NCBI GenBank assembly: GCA_001969505.1
Contig: LSSK01000333.1
Span: 1 to 19,452, forward strand
From: Zancudomyces culisetae
Taxonomy: Eukaryota > Kickxellomycota > Harpellomycetes > Harpellales > Legeriomycetaceae
Direction: 5' to 3'
DNA: 19,452 nt
Shown here: positions 1-9,570 of the stretch, piece by piece
Layout of the letters: the number at the start of each line of letters is the position of its first letter
How positions within the stretch are numbered: the stretch's first letter is position 1
Translations under genes and position numbers: made by a program
Notes under the pieces: model-generated
What the model saw: the letters and a program-made list of their open reading frames with translations, nothing else
Told to the model about the DNA's origin: nothing
Database searches by the model: none

Positions 1-722
1 ACATCCAGGCCCTCAGCAAAACCGTCAAGGACATCGAATCGGCCCAAACTGAGCCGCTGGAACACATTGCCGCCCAGACTCAGCACCACATCGACGCCTA
101 TGCCCGCGCTAAACAAACTATCCGCCAGATGCTCAATGTTTCGCGTATTCTCAAGGATGCCCACCTGATTCGACTGTCGCGTCTTTCTGAACTCAAAAAC
201 GCAATCACAAAACGCGTTATGTTCCAATTTTCCCTCAATCTGTACCGTCGTGGCTACGGCGGTTTGCTGCACATTGACCATCAACGTCAGCTGCTAACGC
301 CTAAGGTTCACACCGACGCCGATCTTGCTCTTCTATCTTCATCTAATGCAAATACCAATGGGATTTCCAACCCTTCCTCCACCTCTACCCCATCCTCTAC
401 TAATAACTCTGCTTCTACTTCCAATACTTCCACTCTTGTAAATACTAGAAAAGATACTCGTTCACTATCTGGAGGTGAAAAGTCATTCACTACAATCTCG
501 TTGTTGCTGGCTCTTTGGGATTCTACAAGCTGTCCCATTCGTGCTCTTGACGAGTTTGATGTCTTTATGGACGCTGCAAACCGCAGTGCAAGTATGAAAA
601 TGATTGTTGATAGTGCACGCTGTTCACCTGACTCTCAGTACATTCTGATTACTCCTCAAGACTTATGGGTCAAACCTGCTGCAGACATTAAAATTCTTGT
701 TCTTGACCCTCCTTCTCGCTAA
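1..722 (+). CDS. SMC6: SMC6, C-terminal part (5' end outside window)
   Basis: This is the distal coiled-coil end and C-terminal ATPase lobe of SMC6, the partner of SMC5 in the nuclear SMC5/6 complex for recombinational repair and rDNA/replication-fork stability. The frame is open from nt 3, so the gene enters from the left. Visible parts are the charged helical end of the coiled coil (nt 3-250), the ABC signature LSGGEKS (nt 465-485), the Walker B segment IRALDEFDVFMD with the D-E pair (about nt 540-572), and the SMC6-typical ITPQD near the H-loop (about nt 645-665). The stop is TAA at 720-722. A roughly 40-residue Ser/Thr/Asn-rich insertion (about nt 333-450) sits just before the signature and looks like a disordered loop. 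The first ~110 codons end mostly in C or G; codons after nt ~330 are T/A-ending. The identification is secure because ALDEFDVFMD plus ITPQD separates SMC6 from other SMCs. Confidence 0.97.
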   Translation, partial: IQALSKTVKDIESAQTEPLEHIAAQTQHHIDAYARAKQTIRQMLNVSRILKDAHLIRLSRLSELKNAITKRVMFQFSLNLYRRGYGGLLHIDHQRQLLTPKVHTDADLALLSSSNANTNGISNPSSTSTPSSTNNSASTSNTSTLVNTRKDTRSLSGGEKSFTTISLLLALWDSTSCPIRALDEFDVFMDAANRSASMKMIVDSARCSPDSQYILITPQDLWVKPAADIKILVLDPPSR

Positions 723-798
723 TCTTCTTTTTTTTTTCCCCCTCTTTTTTCTTCCTTTTCCTATTACTATTCCTTTTATGTTATTTTATTCTTTTTCT

Positions 799-2807
799 CT
801 ATTCTTTATAATGGTTGGTTTCGTAAAATATTTCTTTACAGCTTTGTATCTTGTAAAATCGTGTCATTCTTTTCATATTAGTGACCATCCGTTCCTTGGC
901 ACCAGTTTTTCCACTCCTTTGTTTGATACATGGCTTAACCTCATCCTCATCCTCATGCCCATCCTCATCTCCATCCATATCATCATCACTATTTCTCTCT
1001 CCTCCTTCCTTTTTTTCTTTCTCTTTTTCTTTTTCTTTTTCTTTTTCTTTTTCTTCCTTGCTTTTTTCTACAACTCTACCCGTCTCAATTCCATCTTCAG
1101 CAATCTCCTTCTCCTTTCGCGGCTTACCTAAATTCTGATCTTGTTCAAACGTAGAATACTCATACAATTCTGGAAAATTGTATTTGTACCACCGTTGGCG
1201 CTCTCCAAACACTGTCTGCATCACCTTTCTCCGCTGATTACTTTTTATACTGTGTATTAGCAAATACATATGCTTCCAAAACTCGTATTCTTCTACTATC
1301 CTTCTTCCCCATCTTATCAACCGCAGATCTATTTGTGTTGCCATAATTTCTAGCTTTCTTATAACGTCATATTTACCAACTTTACCCACCCTCCCTACCA
1401 ACGGCTTTCCATCATTATCCACCCCTCTTTCTTTAGCTCTTGTTGCTTGTCTAGTTATTCTCTTACTAACATTATAATCACTGTCTTCTTCCTCATCTTT
1501 GATATCCTCTTGCTTCTGTGTCCCCATTTTCATGTATGGTAACACATACGTCATAAAATCCGCATATTTGTCTCTTTTGAGGTATTCGTATAAACATTCC
1601 TGGTACATTTTCTCTTTCTTTTCCTCATCTGCTTTCACCATCCCAGTTACTATAACTATCGCTGCATATTTCAACTTGTAAAGCGGTACCTCATCATCCA
1701 TACCTACCAACCCTGCCTCCCATATATGTTGTTGCTGTTCGTTTGCTTTTTTGCAGACTTTTATCCCCTCTTGTACTATCGAGTCGTAATCCTCCATCGC
1801 CAAATATGCCATAAATAGGTAGTAATAATAAAACCTTCCATCATCATCCCTATTTTCTCCCTCAACACCCTCGCTATAGTCGTAGCTATACCCATAACTG
1901 TTATCACCAACACGCCGTCTTTTCCGTACAATTCTTTTATCTCCCCCAGCCGATACTGCCTCTCTTAAATGCCTTATCGCTATTATTAATTTATGCTCCG
2001 TTGTATACTCTTTTTTGTCTTTTACTGATGTAAGAATTCCCTTTTTATGTCCTCGCAACCTGTGTATCAATTGTTTTTCATCAAAGTTTCCTGGCCTCAG
2101 CACTCCACTTCCACCTACCCCACGCTTGCTTTGTCCTCTACTATGTTCAGTCGTCTTATCCATATCCTGTACAACCCGTGAAATTACGTCCTGGCCTTTT
2201 CCTCCTCTATTGGTTTCTCGTAAAACTTCCATCTCCCTTAATGCCAAAATCAACATTCCATTGTATCCATGCAACTCTTTATTTCTCAAGTACTTGGGAA
2301 CAGCTAGATAACTCTCAATCAATAGCTGTGCCTCTTTGATACTGTTTGTTTTGATTTTATAAAAGGCCAATTCCTTGATCACCTGTACTTTCTATTGTTA
2401 TTGTAATTATTGGTTATATTTTGTTTTTTTGATTATTTTTTTCTTTGGATTTCTCGCATGTATTCGATATTTTTTCTAACATCTGTTTACAATGTAAACA
2501 ATACTACATTTCAGTTAAAAAAAAACAAAAAACACAAGAAATTCATTCACATTACATTGAATACACCACACTCCAGCACTTTTTGTAAATACTTTTGACA
2601 CCGAATATTCAATTCATCAGGTTGTTTAACTATGGCATACCCCAGCTTCCACAACTTTTCTAGTCCCAAACCCGGATTAAAAAACTGCGTCTCCACCAAG
2701 TTTCGTGCCTCTTGATATTCTCCTCGTTCTACCAGTGCGTAGATAAGCGATTCAATATATTTGGTTTCATTGCGTTTGTAATCAATGTCCAGATAATTGC
2801 CGCTCAT
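799..2807 (-). CDS. Helical-repeat (TPR-like) protein, possibly RNA pol I core factor Rrn11/TAF1A
   Basis: Two exons, 2807-2556 (84 codons) and 2382-799 (527 codons plus stop), give 611 aa. The intron 2555-2383 (173 nt) has donor GTAATG and acceptor ACAG and is phase 0. The ATG follows an in-frame TAA directly. Exon 1 carries a TPR-like helix pair (IYALVERGEYQEARNLVE, then an LWKLGYAIV segment). Exon 2 continues with AFYKIKTNSIKEAQLLIE and a second pair near FMAYLAMEDYDSIVQEG. This resembles the repeat segment of Rrn11/TAF1A, a core-factor subunit of RNA polymerase I, but I see no diagnostic motif and hold that name loosely. About residues 525-560 are low complexity (alternating Glu-Lys, then Asp/Glu-rich), encoded by microsatellites. 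An AATAAA on the minus strand lies just after the stop (790-785). Gene structure is fairly secure; function is tentative. Confidence 0.6.
939..1057. repeat. Coding microsatellites: CATCCT-type and CTTTTT-type
   Basis: Two adjacent low-complexity tracts lie inside the minus-strand gene. Positions 939-989 hold imperfect CATCCT/CAT units, which encode an Asp/Glu-rich acidic stretch. Positions 1023-1052 hold five perfect CTTTTT hexamers with imperfect edges, which encode alternating Glu-Lys. Hexamer units can expand or contract without shifting frame, so length variation between strains is expected. Confidence 0.9.
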
Positions 2808-4007
2808 TTACAATATTATGTTGATTTTCTCCCAGATTCTTGCCTTTTACTGTTTCTATATTCGCTTTTTTTACAAGATTGTGACCGCCTAACGCTCCTT
2901 TCTTTTCTATAATACAATTCTATTCTACGAAATGATCTAATTTTGCTTGTATCTACCCATACATTTATTTATATTTTTATATATTATTGAGTTGACTTTG
3001 ATTTGCAGATTTTTTCTACTATTATGATCGCTGCTTTAATTGGGTAGCTCAGTTTTTTTTTTCCATTTTTTTCATAATTTTTTCATAATCTTTTCAAATG
3101 TTCACCAAGATATTTCAAGTGCAAAATATGAATTTTGGAATATAGGATATTGTCACATAAATTAAATTTGAAAGGATCATCCATTTGTGACTGTTCGTAA
3201 GACTTGATATATTGCAAAGTTGTGTGGATTGACTGACCTTATGCATTAGCTAAGATCTAGTTGGCTTTTTTTTTCTATTTGATATGTCCGATATTGTTGT
3301 TGCACTTAATATTTCAATATTTATCCTTTCCCTTCAATTTTGTTGATTATGACTCTCCAAAATGATTTGAGGCTTGTTTGCATTTAATCCCTCATTTCTC
3401 ATGTGAATTAGCTTCTCCCCCTCTTTTTTTAACTCAAACTTTATTTTGGTGTTATTCGATTGTTTCTCCCGAAAATTTGAGATTTAATGCTCGATTGGTT
3501 GGTTTAACATTTTTTTTCTCTCAGGTTTATATAGTACATTCTTGAAAACTGAAAACATTTTTTTTTGATTAATAATCAAGTTACAAAAACAATACCTAAA
3601 AACTACTTTTACCTCAAACAATAGATTTTACTGATAGTATGGCACTGATCCATTACACACTTTATATATATACAGACCCATTTCTACCTAGATACTTCTA
3701 GAGTTTATACATATTTAAATCTTAGCATTCATTGCGACATATTGAAATATTTAAATCTTGAAAAAATAGTATGGTTTATACCACACCTACCCATACTTAT
3801 AGGTTTCATATAGCTCTTAAAACTACGTATTTAGAACTATCAAAAACAGGCGTATACAAAAACTGACACTTAAATTCGTCGCATCAACAGTCATTAATAT
3901 ATAAGAATATTTCAACTTTTAGACTTTTAAACTTTTTAAAAAAACAACAACGAGACAACTCAGATAGGGAATCGAGTACGAATATAAAATATTCAAATAA
4001 AGCGTAA
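2808..4007. promoter_or_regulatory. 1.2-kb divergent intergenic region
   Basis: This T-rich region separates the Rrn11-like gene (-) from the OPT gene (+), so it should hold both promoters. I see no coding exon on either strand. It contains a 15-nt palindrome at 3565-3579 (TTGATTA-A-TAATCAA), two copies of ATATTTAAATCTT (3711-3723 and 3747-3759), and a 9/10 match to the UAS-INO decamer (CATGTGAATT, 3400-3409). None can be assigned a factor from sequence alone. Confidence 0.5.
3711..3759. repeat. Two 13-bp direct repeats upstream of the OPT gene
   Basis: ATATTTAAATCTT occurs at 3711-3723 and again at 3747-3759, 36 bp start to start, about 250-300 bp upstream of the OPT start codon. The AT-only composition means chance is possible; a paired transcription-factor site is an alternative. 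Confidence 0.4.
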
Positions 4008-6203
4008 ATGGAAACTCTGAACACAACAACCGCAAAAACTAAGGAACAGTCTCATTTTACAGTATGTACTTGTTTTTCATCCGCATAGTGGCTATATTTA
4101 ATCTATTCATATCTTCTTTTTATATCTTTTCAGCTATTTCTCAAAGCACTAAACCAAATTTATTTTATCCACTCAAAGTGGCGTGCAGTGCTTGTAGGGC
4201 TTCTAATAGGTTCACTACTATGTTTCTCAAACATGTATTTTGGACTGCAGACTGGATGGATTAGTATGATGTCTCTCCAATCCTCACTAGTCGGGTACGC
4301 AGTGTTCAAGGGACTCGAGCCCTTGTTGTCGAAAGCATTTTCGATCCAAGAAAACGTACTGTTGCAAACAGTCGCTGTAGCTACCGCCACAATGCCCCTG
4401 GCAGGGGGGTATGTGGGTGTTTTACCCGCATTTGGAATGCTTACAGATGAGGAGCGTAAGGGCAAGGATATTCTGGGTAACATGGGGTTTTATAACCTGA
4501 TGATTTGGGGTTTTGGCCTGACTCTCTTTGGCGTGTTTTTTGCAATCCCACTACGGAAACAAAGTATTATAAAGGAAAAGTTGAAGTTTCCCTCGGGAAC
4601 AGCTACTGCCCAGATGATTTCGGTACTTCACAAAGACAAAGAGATGGCTGAGCGGATTGCTATTATCCAACAGGAAGCACACAGTGGTCAACGCCCAACA
4701 AGGCAAGATCTCACTACGCTTGCTCCTGGTACGAGTACAGCTAAAAATGGGCGTGAGCTCGATATTGCGGACCTACCATCTGAAAACTCTGATCAAAACA
4801 AAGTATCTAGTTTGGCTGAGAACTGGCAGCGCAAAATAAAACTATTATTACTTTCATTTTCTATCTCAGCGGTATACACAATAATTGCCCATATATACCC
4901 ACCTCTCAAATCCATTCCTATTTTTGGATCTTATTTATCCTCGACTTGGTTATGGAATCTAACACCCTCACCTTCATTTGCTGGACAAGGGGTAATAATG
5001 GGTTTACCCACCACAGTGAGCATGCTTTCAGGTGCAATTGTTGGGTGGGGTATACTTTCTCCTATAGCAAAGACATTTGGATGGGCACCCGGACCTGTTG
5101 ACGATTGGGCTACTGGTAGCCGTGGGTGGATTCTTTGGATATCTCTTGCAATTATGATTGGGGAGAGTTTTACATCACTAATCATTATGGTAAGTGAAGA
5201 AGTGTTTGCTGTTATCAAAAAATACCTGACTTATTCGGGTTTGAACGAGACGACGCAGCTGCTAGAAAGCGGCGACAGAGGTGAGAGTTCCGGGGCGGGA
5301 TATTCAAGCATTGATACCAATGCGGATGCAAGAAAAGCATTGGAAGACGATGCACCAAAGGACCATCTAGTCAGCATGCGAGTGGCGTGGGTTGGTTTGG
5401 GTATCAGTACACTTTTATGTGCATTTGCTATGGAGTATTTATTTTCAATAACTCTAAAAACAACTGTTGTTGGTGTGTTGATAGCATGCATACTAGCCGT
5501 TCTGAGTGTTAGAGCGCTAGGAAAGACCGACTTGAATCCAGTCAGTGGCATTTCAAAGATTGCACAGATAGCATTTGCCGCGTTGACACCAAATAACATT
5601 CTAGCCAATCTGGTAGGTGGTGCAATATCGGAGGCTGGGGCTATGCAAACAGGCGATTTGATGCAGGATTTGAAAACTGGTCATTTGCTGGCTGCTTCTC
5701 CCAAGGCGCAATTTTATGCCCAGATAATTGGTTCGGTAGTAAGCGTTGTGATATCCTCGTGGGCTTTCATATTATACAATTCGTTGTACAAAATTCCGGG
5801 TAATGAGTTTCCGGCACCAACTGCGCAAGTTTGGATTGATATGGCAAGGCTTGTTAATGGGCATGATCTACCGAAAAATGTTTATCCAGCCTCTGTGTTT
5901 TTTGGCGTTCTTTTCAGTGCTTTCATTATTGTCGAGAAGATCACGCACTTTCTATCTCCGGGGTCGCGCCTTTTTTTGCCCAATGGGATTGCGTTCGCAA
6001 TTGGAATCTATAACACTCCAAACTTTACCCTTGCAAGGTTTATTGGTGCTCTGGTATCCGAATATTATATAAGCTGGTATGGAAGTTCTTCCGCCCAAAA
6101 AAGTGATAGATCTACAGATGCAATAGTTGTTGCATCTGGCTTTGTGCTTGGTGAGGGGACACTGGCGTTTCTTATACTGATTTACAATTCATTAAACAAA
6201 TAG
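4008..6203 (+). CDS. OPT-superfamily transporter (YGL114W-like)
   Basis: A polytopic membrane transporter of the oligopeptide transporter superfamily, of the kind typified by uncharacterised yeast YGL114W (about 725 aa). Family members move peptides or metal chelates; the substrate here is unknown. Exon 1 is 4008-4061 (18 codons, ATG directly after an in-frame TAA), donor GTATGT at 4062. Exon 2 starts at 4134 (strong CAG acceptor after a pyrimidine tract, 707 aa) or at 4179 (AAG acceptor, 692 aa). The second choice joins ...HFT to WRAVLVGLLIG, which matches the family better. Family marks are NMYFGLQTGW (about 4230-4260), KFPSGTATA (about 4584-4610), NPVSGISKIAQI (about 5535-5570), the AGAMQTGDLMQDLKTGH block (about 5635-5690) and LPNGIAFAIG near 5977-6006. 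Hydrophilic loops lie near 4630-4840 and 5245-5370. The family call is secure; the acceptor is not. Confidence 0.95.
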
Positions 6204-6244
6204 ACTATTCACCTTCTCTATCTATACACACCTTTTGGTATTTT

Positions 6245-6250
6245 AATAAA
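6245..6250 (+). terminator. Candidate poly(A) signal of the OPT gene
   Basis: AATAAA lies 42 nt after the OPT stop codon, with T-rich sequence around it. Position and sequence fit a fungal polyadenylation positioning element. It is a short motif in AT-rich DNA, so this is only suggestive. Confidence 0.4.
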
Positions 6251-6480
6251 CCCCATTGTATTTGTTTCCTTACCCACTGCTCTTTGCAATAGTAGTTTTC
6301 TGGCACATTTCTCGGTTTATTGTAACCTCCATACCACTTGTCTTCACCAACTTTAAAGATATTTGGTTCTCTTTCCAAGAGCTTATACTTTAATATTCAA
6401 ACAACTTGTCCTGGATATGCTTGGTAGTGGCTTAATCAATCAATATTTTTTGTTTGCTTTTGCTAGTAGAGTAGTGGTAT

Positions 6481-6537
6481 GGTTGTGTTTGTGGTTGTGT
6501 TTGTATTGGTGTTTATTTCCGTGTTTGTGTTTGTGTA
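6481..6537. repeat. GT-rich imperfect tandem repeat
   Basis: GGTTGTGTTTGT is perfectly duplicated head to tail (6481-6492, 6493-6504). Imperfect GTGTTT units follow to about 6537. On the transcribed strand it is a purine-poor G/T tract between the OPT 3' end and the EPT1 promoter. Confidence 0.8.
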
Positions 6538-6768
6538 ACTAATTTGCTCACCCATTTACTTTTTTTGTTTACACTCACAGGGAAACACAGCCAAGATGGA
6601 ATTGCTTTTGTTTTGAAGTTAATAGCAAATCAAAATTCATAAAATCGAAGTAAAATTTCAGAAAATCCAAACAATGGAGTTTAATCTCTTTCATACCTGT
6701 ACTATCCATTTGTGATCAACAACAAAGAGAAAAAATAATTATAAAGCGAGCTTAAGCCCGGAAAATTC

Positions 6769-6778
6769 CATGTGAAAT
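6769..6778 (+). promoter_or_regulatory. UAS-INO (ICRE) decamer upstream of EPT1/CPT1
   Basis: CATGTGAAAT is an exact match to the yeast inositol/choline-responsive element bound by the Ino2-Ino4 bHLH dimer. It starts 441 bp upstream of the EPT1 start codon, in the same orientation. In S. cerevisiae, CPT1 and EPT1 are among the phospholipid genes under inositol control, so the placement makes biological sense. Function in this organism is inferred. Confidence 0.6.
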
Positions 6779-7209
6779 TGGCATAACCAGTAGCAAGAAA
6801 GTCACGCCTCCCAAAGCGAATTGCTAACCAAAGCTGATAAACCAAGTGAAAAAAAAGCACAATGTAATGTTAGATAATACTTTCGGGATAAATATAAAAT
6901 TTTTTCGTCTCTTTGCTCTTTAATTCGATAACAATGTATGTGATTGATGGTTAAATACTTGATGTTTCTTTACCAGCTGTGTTTTTTGACTTTATTTCCA
7001 AAAAAAACTCTATTGTCTTACTAGAACAAATAAAAGCTTTACTTGAACCTTATTACCACATTCAATTGTAGATACCTCGTAGCACATTTGGTTTTATTTT
7101 TTCAGCGAAACCAACCAACACACAATAATTAATCAGTGCTAAACAAAAGCTAAAAATCTAACTATCGATAACGGATAAATTGAGAATTCTACAGGATTAC
7201 TAGAACGAA

Positions 7210-9031
7210 ATGGTGCTGGGTGTTATACAAAGATTTTTACCTACAGGGGAAGAGTATGTAGAGGAGAAAAGTCTCAACAACTTGAAGCTTTACAAATATA
7301 GTTCGGTGGATAAATCTCCAGTTTCCAAATATATTTTAAGACATTACTGGGACTGGGCTGTCGGATTGTTTCCTTTATGGATGGCGTAAGTAATAGTTTT
7401 AACCTTTGTTGCTTGCTGATTGCACAATATAATTTGAGTGTCACCAAATGAATAATGCTAAAAAAAAACTGTAAATGAAAAATAGGCCAAATCTGATAAC
7501 GTTGATTGGACTATGCTTTGAGGTGGCAAACGTACTATTAGTTTTGCTGCTGATGCCGGACCTCGAGGGCCCAGGGCCTACATGGCTATACTTTTCGTAA
7601 GCATCCAATCTTAATGCTGAACACATATGGTTATTTTGATTTGAACTCATATACTCAATTATTAAGATAACACATTAGATTCGGTCTGAGTATATGGCTT
7701 TATTCAACATTTGATAATGTTGACGGACGGCAAGCTCGTAGGACAAACTCATCTTCTCCTCTAGGAGAATTGTTTGATCATGGCTGTGATGCGTTGAATT
7801 GCTCAGTAAGTTTTTTACTCGCTTTTGTATTTTATTTTATCTTGTTTGGCTTGGTTTTGTTTGGTTTTGCTTTTAAGTATTGCTAATTAAAAACTATAAG
7901 CTTTCGGATCTTGTGGTTGGTATCTACAAAGGAATTATGGATAATCTATTCAAAGCTATATGAAACTAGATTGCATCAGTTATTCAAGCCGCTGCACTTG
8001 GAATTGGAAGTACAAAGACTACACTCTTAGCTCCCCTATTCAGTAAGTGAAAGGCTTTTACCTTTCTCTTTTGTTTTTGTCGAATATCTATGTAAAATTC
8101 TTAAAAAAAAAGTTAGCTAAACATTTTTATTAATCTCTATAGCGACATTTATGTTTTATTTTTCGACATGGGAGGAGTATCATACTGGGACACTTTACTT
8201 GGGGTATTTTAATGGGCCTACAGAGGGGATAATACTTAGCTGCATAGCATGTTTTCTGTCTGGGATTTATGGTAAGGACAAAAGTTTTGTTTTCCGTTTT
8301 GTTTTCTATTGTTTGTGAGTCTTATTAAAAGAAAAAGAAATCAAATATAATATAAAATGGTTGTTTGCACTTTATCAACTAGGTCCTGAAATTTGGCATG
8401 TTCCAGCACACAAAATCATTCCAATTATAGGATCATCTATATCAGAAGACATGTCGATTGCTACCTTTGTTTTGGTGTCCTTTGCAGTTCTTGCATTCTT
8501 TTTACATGTTCTCATTTGGTAAGAATACTATTTCATTCTCTTACTACGTTACGGTATTCAACTGATCAATTTACTGTAAATAATAGTGTTAAACACGTAT
8601 ACGAAGCTTGTGAAGAAAAAGGAAAAGACTTTTACAGCACACTTCCAGAAACAATTCCATTTTTTTTATTTGCCTTTTCTTGCAGTGTATGGGGACTCTC
8701 GTCAAAAATTATTCTTCCAGATAACCATATCGTCCTCTTTATCCTGACCACTGGTATAGTTTTTGGAAGAATGACAACCAAAATCATTTTGGCGCATTTG
8801 ACCAAGACAGGTTTTCCATACTTTACTGTTCAGATGGTTCCTATAATAATTGGTGCAGTATTCTCGTGCTTGAATTTGTTCACACCCACTAGTGAACTAG
8901 TATTTCTGTGGGCTTCTTTCGTCTTTGTTGCCTTTGCCTATATCCATTGGGCCACGCTAGTTATTGATATTCTTTGCACCTTTATAGGTATTCAGTGCTT
9001 CTCTATCTCTTATACTATGGTCAAAAACTGA
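7210..9031 (+). CDS. EPT1: CDP-choline/CDP-ethanolamine:diacylglycerol phosphotransferase (EPT1/CPT1 type)
   Basis: Catalyses the last Kennedy-pathway step: phosphocholine or phosphoethanolamine moves from its CDP carrier to diacylglycerol, in ER/Golgi membrane. Seven exons: 7210-7385, 7486-7596, 7679-7805, 7970-8042, 8143-8271, 8383-8518, 8587-9031. All six introns are GT-AG (68-164 nt), every junction keeps frame, and the product is 398 aa, the usual family length. Exon 3 carries the full CDP-alcohol phosphotransferase signature, D-x2-DG-x2-AR-x8-G-x3-D-x3-D, at D108, D111-G112, A115-R116, G125, D129 and D133. The N-terminal APNLIT segment (from residue 59) and the hydrophobic C-terminal helices also fit. 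An in-frame TAG at 7201-7203 fixes the start. Whether choline or ethanolamine is preferred cannot be told from sequence. The UAS-INO site at 6769 suggests inositol-responsive expression. Confidence 0.97.
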
Positions 9032-9570
9032 TCCTTTTCATCAACTGCTATTTTCATGCTGTTCTTGCCCGCCTTTGCTCTTCACTTACTTGTATTTGGT
9101 GTAGCTACCACTTTAGTATTCCCCTCTTCCCCACACACTATTAGACATGCTAAACGTATTCTTAATGTAAATAAAGAATTACCTAGTACTATTATTCACA
9201 ACGTTTGATCTAATACTCTATACCGTTCTACTAATATTGTTAACCTCTGGTATTTCGGTTTGAGGAGGAGAGTTTAATCTAAATATTTTTCACTGTACTT
9301 TGTTTGCATTCAATGTTTTCAGGATTTTTATTTAGCAGAAACTGCTAATGGCAAATGAAATTAGAATTTCTCTAGAAACATTGTTCTACGCGGACAGTTA
9401 CATAAAATCTGCTATCCTTACCCCCAAAGATTTTCACCACAAAAATACAATACTTTGCTTGTTAGTTGTATTAATATTTTTTTTTGTTTTCAAACTAGAT
9501 AAATAAAGCAAAGAATTTGTTTTGCATCTTTCAATAATTAGACCAGGATATTTAAACAAATATAGAGAAA
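9032..9570. other. Intergenic: EPT1 3' region and RING-gene promoter
   Basis: About 540 bp with no coding exon on either strand. The left part is the EPT1 3' untranslated region, with AATAAA at 9170-9175. The right part is AT-rich and should hold the promoter of the RING gene. No clear factor site is visible. Confidence 0.6.
9170..9175 (+). terminator. Candidate poly(A) signal of EPT1
   Basis: AATAAA lies 139 nt after the EPT1 stop, preceded by TGTAAATA-like UA-rich sequence. This fits a fungal 3'-end element but rests on a short motif. Confidence 0.4.

Larger units (their letters stand above)
6204..7209. promoter_or_regulatory. 1.0-kb intergenic: OPT 3' end and EPT1 promoter
   Basis: No coding exon is visible on either strand. 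The left part holds the OPT 3' end (AATAAA at 6245-6250) and a GT-rich tract (6481-6537). The right part, upstream of EPT1, holds an exact UAS-INO decamer (6769-6778) and is otherwise AT-rich. Confidence 0.6.

Noticed and set aside
2410-2598. Small + frame inside the intron of the Rrn11-like gene
   Set aside because: Overlaps the intron and exon border of the opposite-strand gene, with Phe/Lys/Asn-rich composition typical of AT-rich noise.
8393-8586. Reading the EPT1 region 8393-9031 as one uninterrupted 212-codon gene
   Set aside because: The part before 8587 is out of frame with the family sequence and includes a GT-AG intron (8519-8586); splicing gives the correct EPT1 C-terminus.
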